From Myxococcales bacterium FL481 (GTDB lineage Bacteria > Myxococcota_A > Polyangia > Nannocystales > Nannocystaceae), in assembly GCA_006508105.1 (NCBI GenBank), contig QKPP01000171.1, positions 1-42,319 of the forward strand: 42,319 nt of DNA, in the 5' to 3' direction. Numbering within the stretch: the stretch's first letter is position 1; the number at the start of each line of letters is the position of its first letter. Below are positions 33,257-41,487 of the stretch, piece by piece. The notes under the pieces are model-generated. The model saw only the letters and a program-made list of their open reading frames with translations. It did no database searches and was not told the origin of the DNA. Position numbers and translations under genes: made by a program.

Positions 33257-34591
33257 TTATACCAGCTGCTCGCCGGCCACGTAGACGTGGACGATGGCAG
33301 CGCTCGAGCCTGCGAGCAGCAGGGCGTCCCCCACTCGATCGTCGGGTACGTCGCGTAGCGTCAGGTGCTCGCGGTCGACAACCGTGGCGTCGAACGGGGT
33401 GCCTACTGCGAGCCGGCCGAGGTTTGGCCACCCCAGTGAACTCGCCCCGCCGCGGGTCATGGCGTCGACGAGCACTGGAGCGACGTGGCCGTAGGCGTCC
33501 TGCAGACATAGCCGTCGGCCCAGCCGCAGGCGCTCGCCCATCTCCAGCAGTCGCGCCTCTTGCACCAGGTCGATGATCGAGTTGCTGTCGCTGCCGAGGC
33601 ACAGGGTCGCGCCGCGAGCCAGCAGATCAGCGCCCGCGACCATGCCGTCTCCTAGGTTGGCCTCCGTCGTGGGGCACGCGCAGACGTGTTGCGACGCGAG
33701 TCGTTCGCGGTCGGCGGGAGTGGTGTGGATTGCGTGCACAGCGGTGAACCGCCGCGGTCGATCGAGCAAGCCGGCGTCGGCCAGCACGCTCGTCGGTGAG
33801 CCGCCGTGTTCGGCCAGGCATTCCTCGTTTTCGCGCGGTTGCTCGGACACGTGGGCGTGCACAACCAAGTCGTGGTCCGCTGCGTACTCGGCGATCGTGG
33901 CGAGGGCGGGCTTGGGCACGGCCCGCACGCTGTGCGGGGCCAACCCCACGCGCACGCGTTCCGAGACCAAGCTGGTCCGCAGCCCGTCTATCCGGGCGAG
34001 GTACGCGTCCAGCGATGCGTCGCAGAACCGCCGCTGCTCGGCACGGGGGGGCTGCTCATGGCTCGAGCGGGCGTAGTACGCATCGAGCAGGGTCAGGCGA
34101 ACGCCTACGTCAGCCGCCGCGGCTGCAACGGCGTATCCGAGTTCGTTGGGTTGGTCGTAGGGTTGTCCATCGTGTTGGTGGTGCAGATAGTGAAACTCGC
34201 CCACGCACGTGATGCCGCCGCGCAGCATCTCGTGAAAGCAGGCTCGGGTGACGTCGAACAGTGTCTCGGGTTCGAGCCGGCCCGCCTCGTCGTACATGGC
34301 CTGCCGCCAGCCCCAAAACGACGACTGGACCCCAGGGACCATCCGCTCCGTTCGACCCCGAACGCCGCGTTGGAACGCGTGGCTGTGGGCGTTGACCAGT
34401 CCCGGGAGCACCCACGCGGCGCCGAGATCGTAGAGCGGAACGAGATCGTCTCGTGGCTCGGGAGCGGCGCGGCCGATGGCTGTGATGTCGCCGGCCTCAT
34501 CCAGCTCGACCCAGGGGCGACGCATCCACCGGGGGCCGTCGCCTGGATCGAGCCACATGGCCTCGGCCGTGAACGCGCGGCGTTGGTTCAA
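33257..34591 (-). CDS. hutF: Formimidoylglutamate deiminase HutF
   Basis: 444 residues. Converts N-formimidoyl-L-glutamate to N-formylglutamate in histidine breakdown. Amidohydrolase motifs: LPGLVNAHSHAFQRGVRGRTE (first His pair), SSFWGWRQAMY, HAHVSEQPREN and CLGSDSNSIIDLVQEAR (metal-binding Asp). The specific NAHSHAFQR and QSSFWGWR context points to HutF rather than guanine deaminase. No hutU, hutH or hutI beside it. It overlaps the HAD gene by ATGA. Confidence 0.93.
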   Translation of the reverse strand: MNQRRAFTAEAMWLDPGDGPRWMRRPWVELDEAGDITAIGRAAPEPRDDLVPLYDLGAAWVLPGLVNAHSHAFQRGVRGRTERMVPGVQSSFWGWRQAMYDEAGRLEPETLFDVTRACFHEMLRGGITCVGEFHYLHHQHDGQPYDQPNELGYAVAAAAADVGVRLTLLDAYYARSSHEQPPRAEQRRFCDASLDAYLARIDGLRTSLVSERVRVGLAPHSVRAVPKPALATIAEYAADHDLVVHAHVSEQPRENEECLAEHGGSPTSVLADAGLLDRPRRFTAVHAIHTTPADRERLASQHVCACPTTEANLGDGMVAGADLLARGATLCLGSDSNSIIDLVQEARLLEMGERLRLGRRLCLQDAYGHVAPVLVDAMTRGGASSLGWPNLGRLAVGTPFDATVVDREHLTLRDVPDDRVGDALLLAGSSAAIVHVYVAGEQLV

Positions 34592-35304
34592 CGGTGTTTC
34601 CGGGGGGTCGCGGCCGAGTTGAGCACGGCGCGATGGTGTTGGCTCAACCAGCTCGGTGTGTCGGCGGCGCTGCCGAGGACTCGGTGGTCCTCGAGTTCTC
34701 CGACCCAGGCGTAGTCAGCCTCTGGCCCGGTGCGAACGGCGACGAAGGTCAGGCCCGCTGCGTCAGCGGCGAGGCGATCTTCGTGGCGATCACCGATGTA
34801 GACCGCCGGCGCCCGGCCTCCGATCTGCTGCCAGATCGGATCGAAACACCGCGGATCGGGTTTGGGCGCGGGTTGCTGCTCGTTGGTGAAGATGCCGTCG
34901 AATAGGTCCGACGAGATGCCGGCGTTGATGAGGCGTTGGTCGAGGCGTCGGCGTGTGCGCTTGGTGACGATCCACAGTGAGTACGCCCGGGCGCGAAGCT
35001 GCGCGAGGGCCTCGGTGACGCCGGGGATGGCCGGGTACGGCAAGTCGTCGGCGATCTGTTCGTAGCGATCGAAGAACGGAGCGAGGTTCCGTTCGGGGAA
35101 TAGACGTTCGAGCGTGGCTTCCCAGGTCTGTGCGTAGGGAATCAGGGCTTGGCGAGTCGGGATCTCCCAGCCGAGGTCCGCCGCGACACGCTGGTGCAGT
35201 TCGACGTAGCCATCGAAGCTCGCGATCAGGGTGTCGTCGAGATCGAAGATGACGAGCGGCGCGTCGGAGGACGACACGCGATCGGGAAAACGTGAAAACT
35301 GCAC
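34588..35304 (-). CDS. HAD-superfamily hydrolase (phosphoglycolate-phosphatase-like)
   Basis: 238 residues with VIFDLDDTLIASFDGY (catalytic Asp pair), WIVTKRTRRRL (motif II Thr), KPDPRCFDP (motif III Lys) and YIGDRHEDRLAADAAG (motif IV). A helical cap between motifs I and II places it with the phosphoglycolate phosphatase/Gph group. Substrate unknown. It lies 6 bp after the upstream lipoprotein stop and is coupled to hutF. Confidence 0.88.
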   Translation of the reverse strand: MQFSRFPDRVSSSDAPLVIFDLDDTLIASFDGYVELHQRVAADLGWEIPTRQALIPYAQTWEATLERLFPERNLAPFFDRYEQIADDLPYPAIPGVTEALAQLRARAYSLWIVTKRTRRRLDQRLINAGISSDLFDGIFTNEQQPAPKPDPRCFDPIWQQIGGRAPAVYIGDRHEDRLAADAAGLTFVAVRTGPEADYAWVGELEDHRVLGSAADTPSWLSQHHRAVLNSAATPRKHR

Positions 35305-35310
35305 GGTGAG

Positions 35311-37554
35311 CTAGCCCTTGGGTTGGGGACTCGGTGCGGCGGGAGGTTGGCTCGGTGGATTCGGGGGGGGCGCGCTCGTGGCGGGAGCGGTCGCTGGCGC
35401 CGCGGCAGGCGCTGGGGCCGGCTGGGCCGGGGGCTGGGCTGGGGGCTCGATCGGGGTGCCGAAGTAGAGCGTGCGGGCGGGAAAATCGATCGTCACACTG
35501 CGGTCCGCGATGGCCTCGAATCCGATCATCCCGTCGAACCGGAACTGGTCGCCTGTGAGCTGCTCTTGCATGTACCCGTAGGCGGCTCGCTGCGGACGGA
35601 CGGCAACGCTGTCCCCGATGCGAAAGTCATCGATGCGCACAAACGAGGCGCGGCCGCGTTGCAGCGGCGGGGGAGCCACCCCCGCGCGCGCGTAGGCGGC
35701 ATCGTTGGCCGTCAGTCCCGCGCCGCGCATGCCCGTGTTGAACATGTACAGGCCTTCCGATGCGCCCAGGTAGGCCGGCACGTAGATGTTGTGGGTTTGG
35801 TGCATCCAAAACCCCAGCGACTGGCCTTGCCGCAGGCCGGTCGCTTCGTCTTTGCACTGGCGCGCGCCTCGGACGAAGTCGAGACGACCGCTGGGCGCGT
35901 CGATGCGGAGCACCCCGTCTTGGAACAACCGCGAGCCCAACACGCCATCGACCGGCATTCCGTTGCTCAGTTCGATGAATGCCCGTTCGGGGTAGATGTC
36001 CACGGGGACATTTTGGATGTGCAGGCTGCCGAGGGCGAGCTTCTCGATTCGCCCGTGTCCGACGCTTTCTTGTTCACTGACGGCCGTCCGACTGTCGGCC
36101 GTCAAGACCAGCCGGGTCGAGGTCTTCGGCCCGATGATCAGGTCCGGTGCCGTGGTGTCCACTAGTAGTCGAAGTCGCTCTCCATCGGCGTCGACTTCGA
36201 TGATCGCCGCTGGCATTTGCGGGAGAAGCTGAAGCGTGACTCGGCACGGGGCCTGGCGACTTTTGACGTCGAACGGGCGCCCCTCGAAGGCTGAGTAGCG
36301 CTCGGCGAGTGGGGGAACTCCGGCCGCACCGAACAGCTTAGCCGCTTGGCCGAAGTCTCGTCGATGCAGGGCGACGGTGGCCAAAACGAGGTCGCGACGT
36401 CGAGGATCGACGCCGGCCGAGGTGGACTTTTTCGCCCACTTTGTCGCGCTGTCGAGATCGCCGTCGAGCAGCGCGATCTGGGCGAGCAGCCACATCGCCT
36501 CCGGCTCACCGCGGTCGAGGGTGAGCGTCCGTTGAGCGGCGTCCGCCGCTTGCCCGAATCGCGCCGCGGTCCAGGCGGCGCGAGCAACCGCGATGGCGGC
36601 GGTCGCTTCTTTCGGCGCGGCCTTGGCTTGCCGTTGCGCCTCGGCGAGGCCGGCGAGGAACGGGTCCGGCTTCGGTTCGGGCGCGGCGAGGCGAGGAACG
36701 TTGAAGACCTCGTCGGCCACGGGCCCGTGCTTGACGGCCGTGATCGCAAACTCGAGCTTTTGTTCGGTCTCCGCCGACGTGGTGGTTTGGACAATTTGGT
36801 GCGGGACTTTCGTGCCGTCGACGTCGCGGTAGTCGGCGTAGGTCACCACCCTGCGAGTCTGCCGCTCGCCTTCGCCTTCGACCTCGACCTCCTCGACCAG
36901 CAGCCCGGTGCTGCGATCGAACCAGCGTTCACGGTGGGGGAACGCATCCGCCTTTTGCTTCCACAAGATCCCGTCGAGGGGGCGCACCTGGCCGCCGGCA
37001 TCTGTGTCGCGTGGTGTTTGCAGCTCTAGCTCGATGTCGCGGGCGTCGAAGTCAAAGTACCAGTGCAACAGGGCGTCTTCTCGGATCCGCGGGACCGCGG
37101 CGGGGTCTTCGAGCAGGACGCGAGGCGGCTGGGTTTGCAGCTGCCATGCGGTTTTGCCGTCGAATCCATGCTCATCGACCACCTCGCCGACCTTCACCTT
37201 GCGGTACATCCGGCCGTCCACGGTGTTGTGCAAAACGAAGCTGCCTTGGCTCCCGTCCGGGATGCAACCCGGTTGATCCGGTTCGCATTTTTGTCCGAGC
37301 GACAGCGTCATCTCGGCCTCGACGGTGCGGGTCGTCATCGCGTCCAGCGTCTGTTTGCCGCCAAGCGCGGTGATGTAGCGATCGAGGACGGCTTGCGCCG
37401 TGTCCGGGACTTCGCCGGCGGCCGCGTCGGGCGGGTTGGTTTCGTCGACCTTGAGGCAGCCAGTGGCCGCGGTGGCACACAACGCCAAGCCGAGCAGGCG
37501 AGAGCGGACAGGAGAGATCGAGCGAGCGAGGGAGAGGCACGTCAGCCGCGACAT
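35311..37554 (-). CDS. Lipoprotein with TPR-like and retropepsin-type aspartyl protease regions
   Basis: ATG at 37554 gives 747 residues and a lipoprotein signal SRLLGLALCATAATGC. Residues ~30-280 look like a beta-rich outer-membrane lipoprotein-sorting (LolA/LolB-like) domain: VLDRYITALGGKQTLD. The middle (~290-400) is helical, with TPR-like repeats. Next LRLLVDTTAPDLIIGPKT is a retroviral-type protease strand but has Asp-Thr-Thr-Ala where Asp-Thr/Ser-Gly-Ala/Ser is usual, so activity is doubtful. Further GVLGSRLFQDGVLRID and GMIGFEAIADRSVTIDF match the second half of such folds (aspartyl protease, PF13650 type). The tail is Pro/Ala-rich. Role unknown. Confidence 0.8.
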   Translation of the reverse strand: MSRLTCLSLARSISPVRSRLLGLALCATAATGCLKVDETNPPDAAAGEVPDTAQAVLDRYITALGGKQTLDAMTTRTVEAEMTLSLGQKCEPDQPGCIPDGSQGSFVLHNTVDGRMYRKVKVGEVVDEHGFDGKTAWQLQTQPPRVLLEDPAAVPRIREDALLHWYFDFDARDIELELQTPRDTDAGGQVRPLDGILWKQKADAFPHRERWFDRSTGLLVEEVEVEGEGERQTRRVVTYADYRDVDGTKVPHQIVQTTTSAETEQKLEFAITAVKHGPVADEVFNVPRLAAPEPKPDPFLAGLAEAQRQAKAAPKEATAAIAVARAAWTAARFGQAADAAQRTLTLDRGEPEAMWLLAQIALLDGDLDSATKWAKKSTSAGVDPRRRDLVLATVALHRRDFGQAAKLFGAAGVPPLAERYSAFEGRPFDVKSRQAPCRVTLQLLPQMPAAIIEVDADGERLRLLVDTTAPDLIIGPKTSTRLVLTADSRTAVSEQESVGHGRIEKLALGSLHIQNVPVDIYPERAFIELSNGMPVDGVLGSRLFQDGVLRIDAPSGRLDFVRGARQCKDEATGLRQGQSLGFWMHQTHNIYVPAYLGASEGLYMFNTGMRGAGLTANDAAYARAGVAPPPLQRGRASFVRIDDFRIGDSVAVRPQRAAYGYMQEQLTGDQFRFDGMIGFEAIADRSVTIDFPARTLYFGTPIEPPAQPPAQPAPAPAAAPATAPATSAPPPNPPSQPPAAPSPQPKG

Positions 37555-37601
37555 GGGCCGCAAGCTTGGCGGGCGCGGCCGGGTCTGTAAAGCGCCCCGA
37601 T

Positions 37602-38504
37602 TCACTCGCCGGGCCCGGAACGCGTCGCGGACGGCGGTGGCGTCCGTGGTACGGGGGCGGTGGCTCGGGTGGGTCGGCCGGGTGCGATCCGTCCGAGGGG
37701 ACCCGGCGGCTCGGTCGGAGCGCGACCGCGTTCGTTGTCGCCGCCGTCGCTCGCCGTGGCCGCCTGTTTTTGCCGCAAACGCATCTGCTGCAGACGCGGG
37801 TCCGCGGCCGGGATGTTGCGGCGGGTCATCTCCAAGTTGCGGCGTTTGAGCGGTGGGTGATCCGGTGGGACGTCGCCGTCCGCTACCACGATTCGCTGCA
37901 TTGGTTCGTCGACGAAGAACCCGAGATACTGCACGCGGGCTCGATCGTCTCGCATGACGAGCTCGAACACGAGGTGTTCGGTGTTGTCGGGTCGAGCGTA
38001 GTAACACCACATCGGCTCGGCGCCGGACCGGACAAACCCGCTCGCTGCCGGGGAGAGCACCGCACAACGATACGGAGAGCGTCGAGCGAACCGATCCGCG
38101 GCTCCCCGAAGTCCGGCCATGAGTTCGTCAACCCAGTTTTGATCTAGTGGGCGAGCGCCTCGCTTGGCGCGATCCGGCAAACCCCAGGTCGCATCTGGGG
38201 TGGCGAGGTGCAGCAAGGCATCCGCATCGTTGGTCATGGCGAACGAGAGGGCGGATTCCACGACCCGCTTGGCATCGCGCGTCAGTTCGTAGCGATCGAT
38301 TCGTTGTGGTGCATCGACTTCGTGCCCGATGTAGGCGTCGTACAGACTGCCTGGCGTGGGCGCGGTTATCGGTTTGTCCGGTGTCGGGTCCTCAGCGCGG
38401 TGGCTCTTGGCCGGCCCGTCGTCGTGGCGGATCTCATGCGATCCGCACGCGCTAACGGCATACAAGAGCGATGCAAAGGTGCGCACGGACAAGAATCGGA
38501 GCAT
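37602..38504 (-). CDS. Lipoprotein of unknown function
   Basis: 300 residues; signal FLSVRTFASLLYAVSAC (lipobox VSAC). SFAMTNDADALLHLATPDATWGL and WCYYARPDNTEHLVFELVMRDD suggest a small alpha/beta domain of the SnoaL/NTF2-like size, but this is only a guess. The C-terminus is basic and Pro-rich. It begins the minus-strand run that continues to 31359. Confidence 0.75.
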   Translation of the reverse strand: MLRFLSVRTFASLLYAVSACGSHEIRHDDGPAKSHRAEDPTPDKPITAPTPGSLYDAYIGHEVDAPQRIDRYELTRDAKRVVESALSFAMTNDADALLHLATPDATWGLPDRAKRGARPLDQNWVDELMAGLRGAADRFARRSPYRCAVLSPAASGFVRSGAEPMWCYYARPDNTEHLVFELVMRDDRARVQYLGFFVDEPMQRIVVADGDVPPDHPPLKRRNLEMTRRNIPAADPRLQQMRLRQKQAATASDGGDNERGRAPTEPPGPLGRIAPGRPTRATAPVPRTPPPSATRSGPGE

Positions 38505-38579
38505 TAGGGCAGTTCTAGTGAGCTCGGGGGCCGTTGCACAGTGCTTTCGCGCGCTGGTAAACCCCGGTATGATGGGGCA

Positions 38580-39317
38580 ATGCTGGGCTGGGCCGGTTGC
38601 GGTACAGGCGGACCGTCTCGCGCGCGTGCGCTCAACCGGCAGGCGGCGCGACAGCGGATCGGGGTTTTGTGGGGGTTTTGTGCCGTCGCGGCCGGTTTAT
38701 CCGGCGGTTGCGAGGCGAGCGGGGACCGCGACGCCGTGGCGTTGGCTCGTACAGACGCGCTCGAAGGGGACGGCGAATCCTCCGGTCGCGAATCGCGGGG
38801 GCCGCTCGCGCCGCGTCGCGTGCCTGACGTGGGCGCGGGGCTCACAGTTTCGGGGGGCTCCGCGGCGTCGCCCCCGGTCGACCTGCGGACGCCCCCCATG
38901 GGCACGCCGGCGGAGAATGGGCGGGCATTTCGCGAGCTCCCGGTGGCCGTCGAGGATCGTTTGCCGGTCGGGGGCGTGGCCAAGTCTGGGCTGCACGTCG
39001 ATCGAATCTCGTTGGGACGAGCTTCCGCGGCCGGGCGCTGCATCGCCGGGCAACGACGCTTTTCCATCGAGCGTCGCGCTCGGCCGACGATCTGTTTTCG
39101 CGTGGTGCACGATCGCGTGGCGGAACAAGTGGAGGTGGTCTGGCAGCAACGCCAGGGGACGCAGCGGCGAACCCGTGTCAACGTTCCACCCGTGCATGGA
39201 CACCGCACACGCGCTCACCTTGCGCTGCGACCGGAGTATGTGGGTGATTGGACCGCAACCGTGGTGTCCGATGACGCGGTCGATCTCGCGGCCGTCAGCT
39301 TTGAAGTGATAAAGTAG
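38580..39317 (+). CDS. Lipoprotein with DUF2914 domain
   Basis: ATG at 38580 gives 245 residues. Signal GVLWGFCAVAAGLSGGC, then a Pro/Arg/Ser-rich linker. From about residue 155, the domain ICFRVVHDRVAEQVEVVWQ, VHGHRTRAHLALRPEYVGDW and ATVVSDDAVDLAAVSFEV fit DUF2914 (PF11141), a small beta-sandwich common in deltaproteobacterial lipoproteins. Function unknown. It is followed 7 bp later by the SGNH-like gene. Confidence 0.8.
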   Translation: MLGWAGCGTGGPSRARALNRQAARQRIGVLWGFCAVAAGLSGGCEASGDRDAVALARTDALEGDGESSGRESRGPLAPRRVPDVGAGLTVSGGSAASPPVDLRTPPMGTPAENGRAFRELPVAVEDRLPVGGVAKSGLHVDRISLGRASAAGRCIAGQRRFSIERRARPTICFRVVHDRVAEQVEVVWQQRQGTQRRTRVNVPPVHGHRTRAHLALRPEYVGDWTATVVSDDAVDLAAVSFEVIK

Positions 39318-39324
39318 CGTTCCC

Positions 39325-40287
39325 GTGCCGTCCATCGCTGCAGTCACGCTGTCTCTTCGTCTCGTCGCCTCGAGTTTGGGCGAGCCATCCGCTCCCCCGA
39401 CCGCAGCCGAAGCCACGCCAGAACAAGAACCGGCGCCCAAGTGGCGTTTCCGGCAGGCCAACAAGCCGGTCAAGGTCGTGGTACTCGCCGGGTCCGTGGG
39501 AGCGTTCCAGGGCCAATCGTACGCGAAATGGATGGACAAGCGGTGCGAGCAGGCGGAGATTCGCAACCTCTCTCGCACCGGATTTGGCGCTTACCAACTG
39601 CGCAAAGTGTTCAAGAATCAAGTGGTTGAAAATCCGCGGGTCAATCTGCGCGACGATCGCTACAGCTATTGGTTGGTGTTTCAGGGGGGCCTCAATAGCA
39701 TCGCCGATGCTCACCGCACGAATCATCACATTCGAGCGCTGTTCGTCGCAGCGCACGCGAAGGGCATGCAGGTCGTGGGCTTGTCGCCGACGCCGTGGGG
39801 GTCGGAGTCTGATCGCCGCCGGTGGGCGGGACTCGCCGGGCTGGAGTATCGCCGTCAGACTCGCTTGGTCGTCGACTATCTCACGGGGCGAGTCTCCCCG
39901 ACGGCGGCGCTCGGTAGCTACGCGCAACGCCGTCGCGGCGTGGAGCCGGCGGCCGGGTGGCAGCCGAAGGAGTTGGCCGATGTCGGCGTGGATCTCTACG
40001 ACTCCAAGTTGCGCGACCGTGGGGCGGACTTGCGTTCGGTTGACGACATGCGCAGCTTGGTGGATCGCGACCGACGATGGAATCGACGCCATCGTGACCT
40101 GTCCGATGAGGAGCGGGCCGCCGCCCGCGAGCGCGATGCCCAGGCGGCGGCGGAGCTGCCCCGCTGGTACATGCGATCTGAACTGCGAGGGTTTGATCAT
40201 ATTCATCCCAACGCGGACGGTCATCGCGAGATGTTCAGCGTCATGTGCCCCCAGCTGCCGCCCTCGTGGGGATGCCGTTGCGAGTAG
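39325..40287 (+). CDS. SGNH/GDSL-like hydrolase, secreted
   Basis: 320 residues from GTG at 39325, 7 bp after the DUF2914 stop. The N-terminus MPSIAAVTLSLRLVASSLG is a short, weak signal peptide. VVVLAGSVGAFQGQSY corresponds to block I with the candidate nucleophile Ser; FQGGLNSIAD is a block III-like Asn segment; and FDHIHPNADGH is a convincing block V with Asp and His. These blocks give the SGNH catalytic pattern (Ser, Gly, Asn, Asp-x-x-His). The usual GDS is AGS, so it is a divergent member. Possible substrates are cell-wall or lipid esters; unknown. Confidence 0.75.
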   Translation: MPSIAAVTLSLRLVASSLGEPSAPPTAAEATPEQEPAPKWRFRQANKPVKVVVLAGSVGAFQGQSYAKWMDKRCEQAEIRNLSRTGFGAYQLRKVFKNQVVENPRVNLRDDRYSYWLVFQGGLNSIADAHRTNHHIRALFVAAHAKGMQVVGLSPTPWGSESDRRRWAGLAGLEYRRQTRLVVDYLTGRVSPTAALGSYAQRRRGVEPAAGWQPKELADVGVDLYDSKLRDRGADLRSVDDMRSLVDRDRRWNRRHRDLSDEERAAARERDAQAAAELPRWYMRSELRGFDHIHPNADGHREMFSVMCPQLPPSWGCRCE

Positions 40288-40349
40288 TCCGCCGCGTGGC
40301 ACGCGAGCCCACACGGATATGGCGAGGCAGCGCGCCATATCTGACGAGT

Positions 40350-40967
40350 ATGCCCCGAGACTCAGATTCCCCCACAATTCGAAACTCGGCTCTCGCTCCC
40401 CTCGCGGCCTGTGTCATGGTGCTCATGACGGGAGCGATGAGCGCTTGCTCCACGACAACGACCGAACGGTTGGCCCTGCCGCCCCTCCAAACCGTCGAGA
40501 GCGTGGACCTGTCGCGGTACGCCGGTACCTGGTTCGAGATCGCCAGCTACCCGCAGCGTTTTCAGGAAGGTTGTACCGGCACCACTGCCACGTACAAGCT
40601 GCGCGACGACGGCGAGGTTGACGTCATCAACCGTTGTCGCCAAGGCTCGCTTGACGGCGAAGGGGACTCGGTCAAAGGCCGGGCTCGGGTTGTCGACCCC
40701 AGCACCAACGCGAAGTTGGAAGTGACGTTTTTCTGGCCGTTTTGGGGTGACTACTGGATCATCGATCTCGGCGAAGACTACGAATTCGCCGTGGTCGGAC
40801 ATCCTGGCCGGGACTACTTGTGGATCCTGAGCCGTACCCCGACCTTGGACGAGTCGGTGTATCGCGAGATCGTTGATCGCCTACAAGCCCAGGGCTATCC
40901 GCCGGAGCGTTTGAAGAAAACCCTGCAGCCGAGCCCCGCGCCGCGCTCGGGCGGAACCCGCGAGTAG
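40350..40967 (+). CDS. blc: Lipocalin lipoprotein, Blc family
   Basis: 205 residues from ATG at 40350. Lipoprotein signal LAACVMVLMTGAMSAC. The lipocalin signature VDLSRYAGTWFEIASYPQRFQ is clear, followed by CTGTTATYKL, NRCRQG, FFWPFWGDYWIIDLGEDYEFAVVGHPGR and LWILSRTPTLDE, all typical of Blc and its relatives. It would bind a lysophospholipid or other lipid at the outer membrane. A C-terminal ~15-residue basic tail is extra. Confidence 0.93.
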   Translation: MPRDSDSPTIRNSALAPLAACVMVLMTGAMSACSTTTTERLALPPLQTVESVDLSRYAGTWFEIASYPQRFQEGCTGTTATYKLRDDGEVDVINRCRQGSLDGEGDSVKGRARVVDPSTNAKLEVTFFWPFWGDYWIIDLGEDYEFAVVGHPGRDYLWILSRTPTLDESVYREIVDRLQAQGYPPERLKKTLQPSPAPRSGGTRE

Positions 40968-41209
40968 TCCGGCGCCGCGTTGCGCGAGGTCCGTCTCGGG
41001 GGCGCGATGCCCGGCCGGGCGCGACCCCATCCACGCGGCTACACTCGATCAATGCCTCGCAGATCGTCCCTGCGATCCACAGACCTGCGCATCGGCTCGG
41101 GTCATCTTTGTTTTGTCGGCGGTACGTCGCGACCCCTGCGAGCGGCGTCGCGGCTCAGCTGCCGAGACACGATGTTCAACGTGCGGGGCGGACGGGAGCG
41201 CTCCGAGCG

Positions 41210-41395
41210 ATGAACGCATGGATCGTGATGCTGGCGGTGGCGGCCGTCCTCGTCGGGGCGTTTCTTGGCACGCGGCTTCGCGAGCGGGCGGACCAGGCCA
41301 GTGAGGGATCCATCGTGGCGTCCTGGCGTCGCAGATCGCGGCAGCTCAGTTGGGTGGTCATGCGGCGGTTGTGGTCGAAACGTCGGCGCGACTAG
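41210..41395 (+). CDS. Small single-pass membrane protein
   Basis: ATG at 41210 gives 61 residues: one membrane helix (AWIVMLAVAAVLVGAFLG), then a strongly basic tail ending WSKRRRD. The frame extends upstream without a signal. It may be genuine, as such short basic membrane proteins are common, but nothing else supports it. Confidence 0.45.
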   Translation: MNAWIVMLAVAAVLVGAFLGTRLRERADQASEGSIVASWRRRSRQLSWVVMRRLWSKRRRD

Positions 41396-41487
41396 TCGGG
41401 CCGGATCTCGGGTGCGCACGGGTCCACCCACTCGGTCCGGTGGGTCGAACCTGGGCCCGCATCACTGACTCCGTCGCAGTCGCGGAA

